The notes beneath the pieces were generated by a model. The model searched no databases. It was not told the origin of the DNA and worked only from the letters and a program-made list of their open reading frames with translations. 64,000 bases of DNA from Austropuccinia psidii (Eukaryota; Basidiomycota; Pucciniomycetes; Pucciniales; Sphaerophragmiaceae). Positions 35,551 to 46,719 of the stretch are shown one piece after another (the first letter of the stretch is position 1; each line of letters starts with the position of its first letter). A program made the translations under genes and the position numbers. The stretch lies in assembly GCA_023105745.1 (NCBI GenBank), contig JALGQZ010000002.1, forward strand, positions 75,681,285-75,745,284, written 5' to 3'.

Positions 35551-36352
35551 GATTCTTTATGGTACTTGCTGGGGAGAGGAATTACCAAAAGTAAGTCTCA
35601 CTCCTGGTATGCACCTTTAGGGGTCTTCTACTCTTCTTTGTTGTAAGCATCACCTTGGCCACTATGTGAGCACTTTGAAATTTGTACACAGATCTTTGGC
35701 CTGGGTTCAACATCAATTCCAATTTATGGCCATTTACCCTTGGGCAAATGGACCATTCCCTTTCTTATTTCCTTTACAAGACATTATCCATTCAACACAT
35801 TCCTTTAACAAGATTTTTCATTCTTTATGGCACTGGAGGGAGTGGTAACTACCAAAAGTAAGTTCCTCTCCTGGTGTGCACTTCCCTGAGGGGTCTACAA
35901 TCTTTCAAAAAATCACCTTGGCTGCTCTGTGAGGACCCGGTATAAAATTCTGTTTTCCAAGTCCTTGGCCACTTTCAAAATCAAAATTCAACTTTTGTGA
36001 TGAAGATTGGAATCCTCCTCAAACTTTTCTTTCCTTTTTTTGTTCTTTCTTTATTACTTTACTCTTTATTTTCTTCAAATTTCTTTCTTTATATTTCGTT
36101 AAACTTTTCTTTATTATAATCAATAATCCCAAACTTTTACGCCAAAATAAATCTGTCAACACTTTCAAATCCAAATTTTAAGAGAAGACCAAGTCAACCC
36201 CATCTCTTATGCCATCATCAATATCAGTTCAAAATGTTTCTTTGCAAGAATCAATACCTCTGGAATCCCTACCCCCAATCCATCTCAACATCCTCAACAG
36301 GCTCTTACCTTATCTTGGTGCTCAGGTGATCACCATTCAAGGTAGGGGGTAC
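35551..36352 (+). repeat. Copy A 3' untranslated region with duplicated motif and polypurine tract
   Basis: A block containing ACCAAAAGTAAGT, CTCCTGG, GCAC and CACCTTGGCC occurs twice (about 35559-35675 and 35826-35940), some 267 bp apart. The same duplication is found after the chromodomain in copies B and D. AAGGTAGGGGGTAC at 36339-36352 immediately precedes the LTR and is the plus-strand primer tract. Confidence 0.65.
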
Positions 36353-37878
36353 TGTCACAACCACGAGTAATGACCCTCCTCCATGGGTGTTGCGGCAATT
36401 TATCCTGGGACCAATTGGCCACACCATATGTTTTATGGCCAATTGTCCCCCTTTGGCCATGTCACCTCCCACTGGCCTTTTTATGGCCTCAGGTCATATC
36501 CTGCCATCATTGGCCTTCCAGGCCAATTCCCATAACACCAACCCCCAGGCCTCTATCTTTTGTTTTGGGCCTGGGGGTTTCCTTGGGTCTCCTAGGGGGT
36601 TCTGGGCCCCCTAGCCATAACCATAATTCTTGGGCCCACCCTTTTCATTCGGGGCTCTAGGGCGTAAATGGCCTCTTTGGGCCATTTAGGCCCCTTTTGG
36701 CCTAATCCAATGAGGCTAAAAGGGGCCAAATGGGGCAGCCCACTAGCACCCAAGGCCAGGTGATTCCGAAATCACAATTGGGCCCACCTGAGCCAATTTT
36801 GGCCATAAAGACCCTCAGGACCCATTTTTGGCCAAGGACCACTTTTCCGCCCATGGCCTCTGGCAACCACCAGATAAGCTCAGCTCAATCCTTCCCCTCA
36901 ACTTAAGGGGAATTCTTCCCATTCCTCCATGCACCCTGTACTCAAGGCTGCAGGAGTGGTGCATATATGGTATTATATACCATTTTTTCTCAGCAATTCA
37001 ATGGTGACGTTTTCAGGACCAAATTCCATGATTCCAAATCAAGGTCCCAAAATCCAAAGCCCATTTTGAAGCAGGACTCTTCAGCTCTTCAGTCTGGCAA
37101 TCCATGGTGGCTATCAGAAGACTATTCAAGGACCCCAACCACCTGGCCATGCAGGAGTTGGGTTGGCAGTTCAATTTAGGATTATTCAAAAGGGGCATTT
37201 CTCAGAGTTATTACATCGTTTTATTCAGTTGTCAGGGCAGCAAGTACTTCAGCATCCCTTGGACAATCCAATTGGTTCATACAGGTAATACTTGAATATC
37301 CTGTATGGCCTTGGCCCAAATGGCCCAATTCAGTCCCACAGCTCAGTTATCAAGATGGAAAGAACTGTATTGGCCCAATTCAGACAATACAGCTGGTGAC
37401 TCACCTTCCAGGATCAGCCCTTCAGCGTTTCACATATACTGGCCACCTTTCATCACCTGGGGACTTTTTCCCCAGTTAATTAATGTATTGTAATTATTTT
37501 TATCTTCATTTTCTTTTCATTTTATTAAATTAAATACTGAGAAGCTTAAGTCAGTCATTTGCACCTTTCTTGTTCCCCTTTCAGTGGATATTGGTGGTCA
37601 TATCCTTTACTAAGTCCATTTCCTTTTCTGACAGGTTGAAACGGTGAATTGGGGATTCACTTGGTTGGCTTCTTGGCTTTTGGCTTTCTTATTTCTCTGG
37701 CAATTGGCTTCACTTACTCTTTATTATCTTTGACATACTTGTCCTTATTCTTACTCTTATCCTTCTTGAAGAAATTCATTCTGCTTTATCTCTTTTATCC
37801 TTTTGGAGCCCTGCAAGTGAGTTCTTGATTCCTGAGTTCCAGGCCACTCTTGTTTTCTGTCCAAGAGCCCCTGTGACA
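36353..37878 (+). mobile_element. 3' LTR of copy A (1,526 bp)
   Basis: Begins TGTCACA and ends TGTGACA, with perfect 7-bp inverted ends. Immediately downstream is RNase H sequence of copy D (TCTACC..), so copy A was inserted there. A matching 5' LTR is missing because A is truncated. It is divergent from the LTRs of B and C and rich in GGCC. The palindrome ATGGTAT-TAT-ATACCAT (36967-36983) is the putative TATA region. Confidence 0.8.
36967..36983 (+). promoter_or_regulatory. Palindromic TATA element in copy A LTR
   Basis: ATGGTAT-TAT-ATACCAT is a perfect 7-3-7 inverted repeat. The same position in the other LTRs holds ATGGTGT-TAT-ACACCAT (43785-43801, 51860-51876) and ATGATGT-TAT-ATATCAT (52532-52548). 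The TTATA core suggests a TATA box. Confidence 0.5.
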
Positions 37879-38830
37879 TCTACCAACTATTGTATAGACT
37901 GAGGCTTCTGATTATGCCTTGGGTGCTGTACTGAGCCAGGAAAATGACTCAGGAAAGCAGCCCATTTAATTTGACATTCACAAGCTTCTCCCAGATGAGC
38001 TGAACTATGGAATTCATGACAAGGAACTCCTTGGAACAGTTTGGGCTCTCAAGTGCTGGAGAGCTTTCCTTCTTTCTCTCTCCAATTCTTTTGAGGTCTT
38101 GACAAACCACTCTTGTCTTCATTATTTTATGTCTTCCAAATTTCTTACTCGTTTTCAAGCCCATTGGGCTTAATATCTCTCTGGGTTTCATTTAAGTATG
38201 ACTTACTGCCCAAGCAGGCTGTCCACTTTACCAGATGCCTTTTCATGTTGGGACAACATGTACCCAGAGAGGGGGGAGGACTCCATTGGCAAGAAAATTC
38301 AGAATTTTCATCAAGTAATCAAGCAAGATGGCATCTAAGAGTCAAGATTCTTCTCAATCAAAGTGTAAATATTCTTAGATTCAGCTGACAAGATTCAAAA
38401 AGAAGTATGGCAAGATAAAGACTGTAAATAGATACTTAAGCAACTAGCAAGAAGTGAATCAGGTACAGATTATTCTCTTGATTCTCAATCCAAGTTATTA
38501 TTATTCAAAGATAGAGTGGTAATCCCAATAAATGAAGAAATCCAACTCAATATTCTTCAAAGGTGTCATGACTCACCGTTGGCTGGCCATCCAGGCCAGG
38601 AGAAGACCCTCAAGCTCCTCAAGAGGGATTTTCATTGGGCTGGCATGAATGAATTCATTAAGGACTATGTGTCCTCATGTCAGTAATCTCTAAGAAACAA
38701 GAACATCCATCATAAGAAGTTTGGATTACTCAAACCTCTTCAGATTCCATCTGGCCCTTGGAATTCTTTAATAATGGATTTTATCACTCAATTTCCCTTG
38801 TCAAAGAACTTTGATTCAATCCTAGTAGTT
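37879..38830 (+). pseudogene. Ty3/gypsy copy D, part 1: RNase H to integrase start (broken)
   Basis: Homologous to pol of the other copies but a separate subfamily. It starts at the RNase H (SDYALGAVLSQ), passes the integrase zinc finger (CHDSPLAGHPGQ) and reaches the first catalytic block MDFITQFPLSKNFDSILV. Many stops are present (for example TAG and TAA near 37955 and 38170). It is interrupted on the left by copy A and on the right by the 2.3-kb LTR at 38831. Confidence 0.8.
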
Positions 38831-41135
38831 TGGTATACCATGACAGTTCAGCTGAATAAATTTTTTATTTTTATGGTAATTATTTATATAAAAGAGGATA
38901 TCAATAGTATGGAATCACCTTTGAGAAAAAGTAACAGAAAAATAAACATGGAATAACACAAATGATATATTCATTAAGGAAAATTGACCACAGTTTTGCT
39001 CTGTCAGTGTCACCCCACTGCACTATCTAACACATAATTGTGATGGACAGTACCCAAATCAAAGACATTTTTCAATTTTCTCTGTAAATAATCTTTTTTA
39101 ATATATATTTTTTTAATATGCTTAAATATAAGCAATTGGGTGATTAATATAATCAGAGTCACAATGAGGATGCCAATTAATAAAGAGCAGAGTTGTAGGC
39201 ATCATAGGGGACATAGAAGATTCAAGGTGTGGAACAAAACACTTTTGAAGTATCAATTTTGGGAAATTTCATGTGTTTTTGCTGTTATGAACCACCCAAA
39301 GAGGGGATAAGCATCATTGAGTTCCTTTAGATAATTGAATGATTAATTATTTAAGACCGAAATAATTTATTGCTGAATTGGAAAGGCCATATTACATCAA
39401 CCTTTCTGTTAATGTAACCCCCAAATTTCTCATTGAAGGTGCAGAAATGAAGATTAGGACTGAATTTTGGAAGGAATATAAAAGATTTACGAAATTTTCA
39501 GGAAGAATACAGGTAATACAGGTAATATAGGTCAATGAGTAATACAGGAAGCCAGAAAACTATAATACTGGAAAATCAGCTGACAGATTAGTAATCAATT
39601 GAGTAATACATGGAGATAAGGGTTCCAGGGCCAGAAATTAAGGTTTAACTCTATTACACATCCACATGTCACATGTGAATAGGAGAGGTAAGAATGAATA
39701 GATCTGATTGGTCAGAAACACATCACGTCATTAGGAAAAGTCAATTGAAGCAATCTGATTGGTCAGAAATCCAGACTTGTGTCACGTCACAACACGTTGC
39801 CCTGAAAATCCAAAATTAAAGTTTGCACAGCTTTGCACAGCCACCAGAGGCTGAAAATTTCTAAGACCCCTCTTTTTTGCACTCCTATGGAGGGCCCCAT
39901 GGCTATAAATAGAGGCCCTCTTCCCCATCTAGAAATTGTAAATTGAACTTATTTTGTCTGATCCCTCTTCTAGGAGGTATACTAGAAATTTTGATAAATT
40001 AAGCCTAGTAACTGAGGTTTGTTGTTGACATAGATCAAGAGAACCAATAGTGTGAAAAGACTTTAATTCATCCCTTACTAGCAGGCAGACTAGTGCCTTA
40101 TTTAATTAGGATCTTAAAGCTTGAAGCTCATGAGTAAGGCGTCTCTGGAGTTTAGTTTTTAAATCCTTAAAAGTAATTTTTAGAGAGTTTTAAAATAAAA
40201 CCATCAAACCAAAGTAATTTTGTATGCTTTAAAACAAAACCTAACCATTATAATTAGTTTTGGGCTAGTTTTTGTTGAAAACTTCCTCAAAGAGAGTAAT
40301 CTTGCTTGTTTTAAAACAAAACCTGCACAACCAAAGTAATTTTACTACTTTTAAAATAAAAGTGGATTTGTATTTATTGGGTAATCCCTAATAAATTATC
40401 ATCAAGGAACAAAATAAAATTGAATACTTTAGTGTTTAGTTAAGATTAATATTAAACCTAAAGCAATTAGCTAGTATTATTATCAAAAAACCAGAAGAGA
40501 TCATATGATCTATTATTACATCAAAACACAAAAGATAACATTAAACTACCCATATTATAGTAAATTATTACAATTATTAGAGTATTATCCCATCCATCAC
40601 ATCAAAAGGACTTGAAATATATTTTTATCCTTTTCAAGCTTATTACTTCAGAGAATTGAAGATTGTTGTTATCCTAGCTATTAGTTTCTATATTTATTAA
40701 AGAATTATCAAGAAAAGAATATTTTGTGGTTTTGTATTAGAAGATAGTGTTTCCTGTTATTTTTTATTTATTTTAGTTATTATATTATTTTATATATTGT
40801 TGTACTATCATCTGGTGGACTCCACTCAGCCTGCTGAAAGTTTTAAAAAGAATTTATTTGTTAAGGTTTTAAACAACCATTTTTTTGAGTAGAGCAAAGT
40901 CTGATTAGAGATTGTTGAGTATAATATTTTCTGATCAAGCCACTATCAATAATAAAATTGATTTGGTGAACTCAGTAAAGATATCTTAGCATATTAGGAA
41001 GGGCAGTCTAGATTATTCTAGCACACGAGCAGAGCAAGGGTTACAAGTCTCAAACAGCAATTCAAAACTGTTTTCTTGTAATTTCCCCTTCCAGGTACTG
41101 CCTCATTTTATCCCACACGCAGAGGAGTTCCCGCA
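38831..41135. mobile_element. Solo LTR S3 (about 2.3 kb) splitting copy D integrase
   Basis: Non-coding insert that starts TGGTATACC and ends CCCGCA. It is flanked by GTAGTT at 38825-38830 and 41136-41141 (the shared stretch extends to AGTAGTT, so exact ends may shift by a base). Removing it joins the two halves of the copy D integrase in register. A strong TATAAATA at 39904-39911 followed by CCCTCTTCCCC, and the lack of coding sequence, favour a solo LTR of an unrelated element. Confidence 0.65.
39904..39911 (+). promoter_or_regulatory. TATA box of solo LTR S3
   Basis: TATAAATA within GGCTATAAATAGAGGCCC, followed by a pyrimidine-rich stretch, in a non-coding insert bounded by short direct repeats. 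This is the best match to a core promoter in the insert. Confidence 0.5.
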
Positions 41136-41141
41136 GTAGTT

Positions 41142-42155
41142 GTGGACAGATTTTCACAAATGGAAATCTTCATTCCAGCTTATGGAATAATCACTGCTCT
41201 TGAATTAACTCAAATCTTTATCAGCCATGTCTTTTCCAAACATGGCCTTCCAATACATATTGTCAGCAATATAGGATCCTTATTTGTTTCATCATTCTGG
41301 ACCAAATTATGTCACCAGCTCAAGATATCAACAGATATTTCAACTGCTTTCCATCCTGAAACAGATGGACAGACAGAGAGGGTAAATCAGATTCTAGAAC
41401 AGTATCTTTGGATGTATGTCAGTTACCATCACGATTACTGGAACACCTGGCTCCCTCTGGCTGGATTTGGCTACAATGATGAAGAACATTCATCAACAAA
41501 GCACTCCCCTTTTTTTGCCATTTATGGAAGAAATTGCAGCTTTGACTCAATCCATATTTCTCAAGACTCATCTTCTGGAAAGTTATCAACAAAACTCCAA
41601 TCAGTACAGCAAGTTGTCAAAGAAGAATTAGAGTCCACAATAAGGAGATTTAAGAAGTATGCAGATAGAAATAGGTCAATTCCACCTGATTTCCAACCTG
41701 GGGTAAGGTATGGCTAGCTTCCAAGAGCATAAAGACTACAAGACCCACCAAGAAACTTTCAGAAAGATGGCTGGGACCCTTTGAATTCATTAAGAATATT
41801 GGAAGTCATGCATACCAGCTCAAGTTGCCTCAACAATGGAAGTCAGTTCACCCTGTATTCCATGTGTCCTTACTAGAACCAGTCAAGCAGTCGAGTATCC
41901 CAAATGGCCATCAATTGCCACAACCACCAGTTCTAGTGGAGGAGCAAGAAGAATGGCAAGTGGCTCAGGTTCTGGACTCTAAACTCAAAAGAGGTAAATT
42001 ATGGTGTCTTGTAGAGTGGAAATGATTCAGTGAAGACCCAGAAACAAAAAATTGGGGACCAGCTTCCAAACTTATGAGCTCACCAGACCTTTGCAAGGAT
42101 TTCCACTCATTGTATTGAGACAAGCCTGGTCCAAATACCTCAAGAGTTTGATTTC
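41142..42155 (+). pseudogene. Ty3/gypsy copy D, part 2: integrase core and chromodomain (broken)
   Basis: Continues exactly where 38830 stops: VDRFSQMEIFIPAY, HVFSKHGLPIHIVSN (catalytic Asp changed to Asn), [14 protein letters not shown] (catalytic Glu present) and RFKKYADRNRS. A frame change at about 41700 (PGVRYG) precedes the C-terminal domain and the chromodomain (41930-42120, KLKRGKLWCLVEWK then TGA). The subfamily differs from A, B and C (AYGIITALELTQIF). Inactive. Confidence 0.85.
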
Positions 42156-42830
42156 TTATGGTGCTTGGTGGGGAGAAGAGGTTATGAAAGTAAGTTCCTC
42201 TCCTGGCATGCACCTTCAAGGGGTTAATCTACTTAAATGCTGTTGTAAGCATCACCTTGGCCACTTTGTGAGAACTTGTCAATTCTTGGGATAGATTCAG
42301 GAAGCATGCAACATCAATACCTTCCAATTTGAACCGTGTCAAGATATGGCCAAATCTCTCTTTTATTTTTTTTTCTCTTTTATTATTATTTCAATTTATT
42401 CCAATCATCATGAATCAAGACATCCATTACTTCAAGTTATTTATGGAAAATCTTTCATTTTATGGTGCTCGGTGGGGAGTGGGAGTTATGAAAGTAGGTT
42501 CCATCCCTTGGTATGCATCCCTGAGGGTTCTAATTCTTGTAAAACACTACCTTGGCCACTCTGTGAGCAACAAATGCTTGTTTTTCACTTTTCAGACAAT
42601 TCCTGGCCAAAATCAAGCAACTCACTACAGAAGGACAAGCCATCAGGAGTTTCTTTACTTCTGTTTCTTTACTCTCTTTTTTTTTCTCTAAATGTTTTTC
42701 TTTTTCTTTACTTGTATAACTTTGTTTTCTTTTATTTCTTTAACGCAGCAGCATCCCCTCCCAAATCATGTATTGGGAGGTTTGATTTATTTGTTTTCCA
42801 TTTTAGTAGTTTATAAGAGTGGGGATGGAA
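42156..42830 (+). repeat. Copy D 3' untranslated region with duplicated motif
   Basis: Two related blocks, starting with ATGGTGCTTGGTGGGGAG (42158) and ATGGTGCTCGGTGGGGAG (42461), each continue with TATGAAAGTA, a TATGCA/TGCATG segment and CTTGGCCACT.TGTGAG. No LTR of D is left. The sequence changes character at about 42830. Confidence 0.55.
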
Positions 42831-42861
42831 GTTAGACCAAATACAAACAAGGACAAGGAAA

Positions 42862-43174
42862 CTAGTTATCTCTACCAAAATCATCAAAGGTTCTCTGGAA
42901 GTCACTTATCAACTCATCTTCATACCAGGCAAATTTTTCAGCCATCTCCTCAGAAGAAGTACTTGGAATATTTCTGTCATTAGCATACATAATCACCTCC
43001 CTACTATTTCTATCAACTTGCCTGAAAACCCTGGCCACAGCTTCTTGGTTTTCACTCACCGCATTTGGATCCTCTCTGGTAACTCAGATAGGCCAACAAT
43101 CGCTTCTCTGAAATACTTGAGTGGCAGGAAACAGCAAAGGATAAAGTCCATCTCTTCTTCTACTGGAACTGGCC
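42862..43174 (-). pseudogene. Fragment of a rust transposon-associated gene
   Basis: A minus-strand frame reads MASSSRRRDGLYPLLFPATQ, then FQRSDCWPI, TGA at 43084-43086, then VTREDPNA and a charged helical stretch (EAVARVFRQVDRNSREVIMY, then KFAWYEDELISDFQR) ending at 42862. I recall near-identical stretches in transposon proteins of Austropuccinia with Arg (CGA) in place of the TGA. The family's role is unknown to me. The fragment ends next to the LTR at 43180, which probably cut it. Confidence 0.45.
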
Positions 43175-43179
43175 ATAGG

Positions 43180-44602
43180 TGTCACAACCATGGAGATTAC
43201 CCTCCTGGAATCCATATGGCATATCAGTTCCATATCAATCTTATGGTGATTTGGCCATATTGGCCCTCTCATCCATTTCTGGCCTCTTATGATCATTTCA
43301 CTCCTGGGGGTAACCTGGCCCCTTCACCATCATCAGGCCCTTCCTGGCCTTTCTCTGCTTTTGGGCACTTTTTGGTATTTTCCAGTAAACAGGGAAAATA
43401 CATCCCAAAAGCCAGTATTTTGCTTTTTTAAGCTTTAAATACAGTTTGTGAACTTTTGCACATTTTTTCTCACTTTGTGCATTTTGCCCATTTTTGCTGT
43501 ATCCAGCTGTATATGCCATCTTCCCATGTATTATGGGAAATATCTCCAAAAGGCCATATCAGGCATTTTGGGGCTGAATTTCCAGTCTTGTGCATTTTTT
43601 GCACTTTTGGGCACTTTGTGCAACTACAGTTTTTAAGATGTATTAGCTGTATCTGGCCAAATACCTCAAAAGACACTTTGTCACCTCTGAAGCCTCCAAA
43701 ACCCAAGTTTCACTCTTATCCTCCTGGCATCATTCCAAAAGACCTTTGGCCACTTTCAACCTTCAATAACCAAAAATGCCATAAATGGTGTTATACACCA
43801 TTATGCACTTTTTTTCACCAGAAATTCAATGGCGCACAAATCAAGTGGTTATTTAAAATTTTCATTCAGGTCATCGAGGCATCAAATCATCCAGAGGAAT
43901 CATCAAGGCTCAAGGACAAGTGTCAACTCAAATACCAATGACGTCATCAAGAAATCATTGGTTATTCTCATTCACAGTATTCCTCCAAGGGAATACTGGC
44001 AATAAATTCTCAAGGGATATTCAAGAGGCAGTTCAAACCAATTTGTCAAGGGTCAGTGCTTCCTCTATCCACCTTTGCAACCACATTCATTTCAATACGG
44101 TCTGGATTCATCAAGACCTGTATTTAAATCATACATCATGGGAAAATCATTCAACACAGTTCATTTCCCAATCTGGCAAGGTATACACTCCATCAGACAA
44201 TCAATACAGCTCCCAGTATTCAATACACACCAGCTTTCAGCTTGAAGGAGTCAAGCTCTCAACGTTTCACATAGACCAGCCTCCTTTGACCCTGGGGGGA
44301 TTTTCCCCCACTGAATTAGTATATTTTAATTTTATTTTATCTTTGTTTATCTTATCATTTTTGTTAAGTTAATACTGATATTATGAAGTTGAAACAGTGA
44401 TTAAAGACTTACTTGGTTGGCTGTTTGGCCCTTTGGCTTCTCATTTTTCTTATTTGATCTCATCTTTGTACTTGCATTCTTCTTAGAGAAATTCAATTCT
44501 TTATTTTTATTTTCTTTATTCTTTTGGAGTCTTCCAAGTGAGTTCCCTGATTGCTGAGTGCCAGGCCACTCTTGTTTTTCTGTCCAAGAGCCCCTTGTGA
44601 CA
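43180..44602 (+). mobile_element. 5' LTR of Ty3/gypsy copy B (1,423 bp)
   Basis: TGTCACA...TGTGACA ends, followed by a leader and gag in the right order. It closely matches the partial LTR at 51227. It includes runs of TGCACATTTT/TTGGGCAC motifs and the palindromic element ATGGTGT-TAT-ACACCAT at 43785-43801. No classical tRNA primer site (TGGCGCC type) is visible just after it, so self-priming as in Tf1/sushi elements is possible. Confidence 0.82.
43785..43801 (+). promoter_or_regulatory. Palindromic TATA element, copy B 5' LTR
   Basis: Perfect 7-3-7 inverted repeat around TTATA. Both arms differ from the copy A version by paired changes, which keeps complementarity. Confidence 0.5.
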
Positions 44603-45399
44603 TTACATTAATCAAGTCATTATTTCTTTTCATTCTGTTCCTTCACTCATTTCATTGAACTCATGACTCTTTAATGCTTATGAACTTTATGAGTCGTTGT
44701 CACCTCTCAATTTTTCTCATTCATTCATCACTCTCAAAATTGAAAGCTGATCCAATTTTATTTTTTTTCCTCCTTTTTGAAATCTTATCTCAAATTATCA
44801 TTTTTATTTCATTCATAATTCAGGCATAATATTAATTTTCATTTGATTTTCAAATTTTTTATCAAGTTATTCAGACACATTCTTCAAATCAAGGTTCATA
44901 TTTGATTTATTCTTCAAGAATTTTGATTTTCAAAGAAGAACTCACTTGATTTTGATTTGATTTATTGATTTGACATAAATTAATATTGACCTCAAGAAAA
45001 TTGACTGACCTGAAGATTTCATTGATTTTGATGATTTTTTCACATCAAGAATTTTGACATAAATAGATTTTTTCTTCAAGAATTAATTTTGATAGATTGA
45101 TTTTCTGCCTGATTTTGATTTTGATTGATTTGACATATTGATTCATTGACTTCAAGATTGCATTTGACATTGATTGATTTATTTTCCTGAAGTTCATTTT
45201 GACTTATTTGATTCATTGACTACAAGTTTTTATTTGATATTTAATTGATTGATTTACCTGAAGATCTCATTTTTATTTATTGTTTTTCTTCAAGATATTG
45301 ATTTTGACTTTTGACTTCAAGCATTATTTGAAATTGCCTCAAGTTCTCATCTTCAAATCTTGATTATTGTTCCTTTTATTTCATTTTTATCCTGAAATA
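44603..45399 (+). other. Copy B leader between LTR and gag
   Basis: Non-coding, T-rich, with many degenerate copies of TTGATTTGATTGATTTGAC and CTTCAAGAATTTTGAT. The corresponding copy C leader (53370-54103) has the same make-up. Packaging or priming signals would be expected here but none is identifiable. Confidence 0.55.
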
Positions 45400-46719
45400 A
45401 TGCCCATCAAACACTCACCTCCTGCAAGGCAGACATGATCTCAGGCCCAAAGTCAATCTGTTTTTACTCCAACTCCAAGGGCTCCTCTTGATGGAACCCC
45501 AGCAGCTTCTCAACTGAGGGCCAAATTGGACAGAGGACCCATTTTGGAAGGAGTAGCACCATGCAGGAAGGAAGGAAGAGTTCCAAGAAGATCAAGTTCA
45601 TTTTCAGGAGTAGTTGGTGGATTTCCAGGAACTTCAACGACCATTTTCAGAGGTCCTGGGGAAGATGTTAAAGAGGAGGAGGGGAATTCTGTGGAAGAGG
45701 TAGAGTCTTATGGTACTGAAGGAGTTCCTGCTCCTGTGGGGGCATCCCAAGGTACTTGAGGGCCAACTGTAGCCCAGTATAATCAGTCTGAACCATCTTT
45801 ATTGGCCATCATGGAGAAAATGACTCAGATTATGACCAGTCTTCAAGAAGCTTCATCCTCTGAAGTATCAAGACCACCAGCCTTCAAGACTCCATCTATG
45901 AAGGCACCAGAATGCTTTGATGGTACTCAACCCTTCAAAGTTAGAAGCTTTATTCAGTCTTGTGAACTGATCTTTCATAATGATCCAGAAAGCTTCTCTC
46001 AAGACAGAAAGAAGGTTTTTTATGACACTTCATTACTCATTGGAAGGGCTGCAAAATGGATTGAGCCTTATCTTTACAATCTCACCAATCAAGATCCAAA
46101 TTACCTTCTCAATTCATGGAAATTATTTGAATCTCAACTCTTCACCTTATTTGGGGACCCAAATGAAGTCAGAAAAGCTTCTGAATCGGATTCCTTAAGA
46201 ATGAAAGAAGGTGAGAATGTATCTTTATAAATTTCTGATTTCAGAAGTTTGGTCTCAAGAATCGGGGATTGGGGTGAAAGAGCTCTCATTCGTCATTTCA
46301 GGAAGGGATTGCCATCTAGGATTTTGGATCAATTGGCCTCCCATCCTTCAATAATTGACTCTCTTCAAGACTTCATGGATATTAACCTGGAGCTTGATAC
46401 CAGGTACAATGAGAGGCAAAATGAAAAGATTAATCATCAAGAGAAGAAGCCAGAAGCTTCAAAGTCAAATTCTTCTCATCCTCAAAATTCTTTAAGCTCA
46501 AGTCAAAAGAGGAAGAAGAATTTTCAGAAGAGGGACAAGCCCCATTCTTCTTTATCAAATAAAGATTTCAAGTTGATGAATTTTGAAAAAGAAAGAAGAA
46601 TTAAGGAGGGCTCATGTACCTATTGTGGTGGGAAGCATAGTCTTGATTCCTGTTTCAAAAGGCCTCAAAACAAGCTTACCCAATCCCCCAGCAATTTCCC
46701 CAGCTGGGGAAAAGCCTGA
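45400..46719 (+). pseudogene. gag of copy B, three in-frame stops
   Basis: Structural Gag polyprotein. The start MPIKHSPPARQT is followed by TGA (45436-45438; Arg codon AGA in copy C), then TGA at 45757-45759 (Trp in C) and TAA at 46228-46230. The capsid-like core (PECFDGTQPFKVRSFIQSC; AAKWIEPYLYNLTNQ; LFTLFGDPNEVR) and basic tail with zinc knuckle CTYCGGKHSLDSC are otherwise preserved. Ends just after the GGGAAAA heptamer. Confidence 0.85.
46707..46713 (+). promoter_or_regulatory. GGGAAAA slippery heptamer, gag-pol -1 frameshift (copy B)
   Basis: In the gag frame this reads G GGA AAA, one codon before the TGA at 46717-46719. Moving back one base opens the protease frame. The identical heptamer is at the same place in copy C. 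Confidence 0.6.
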
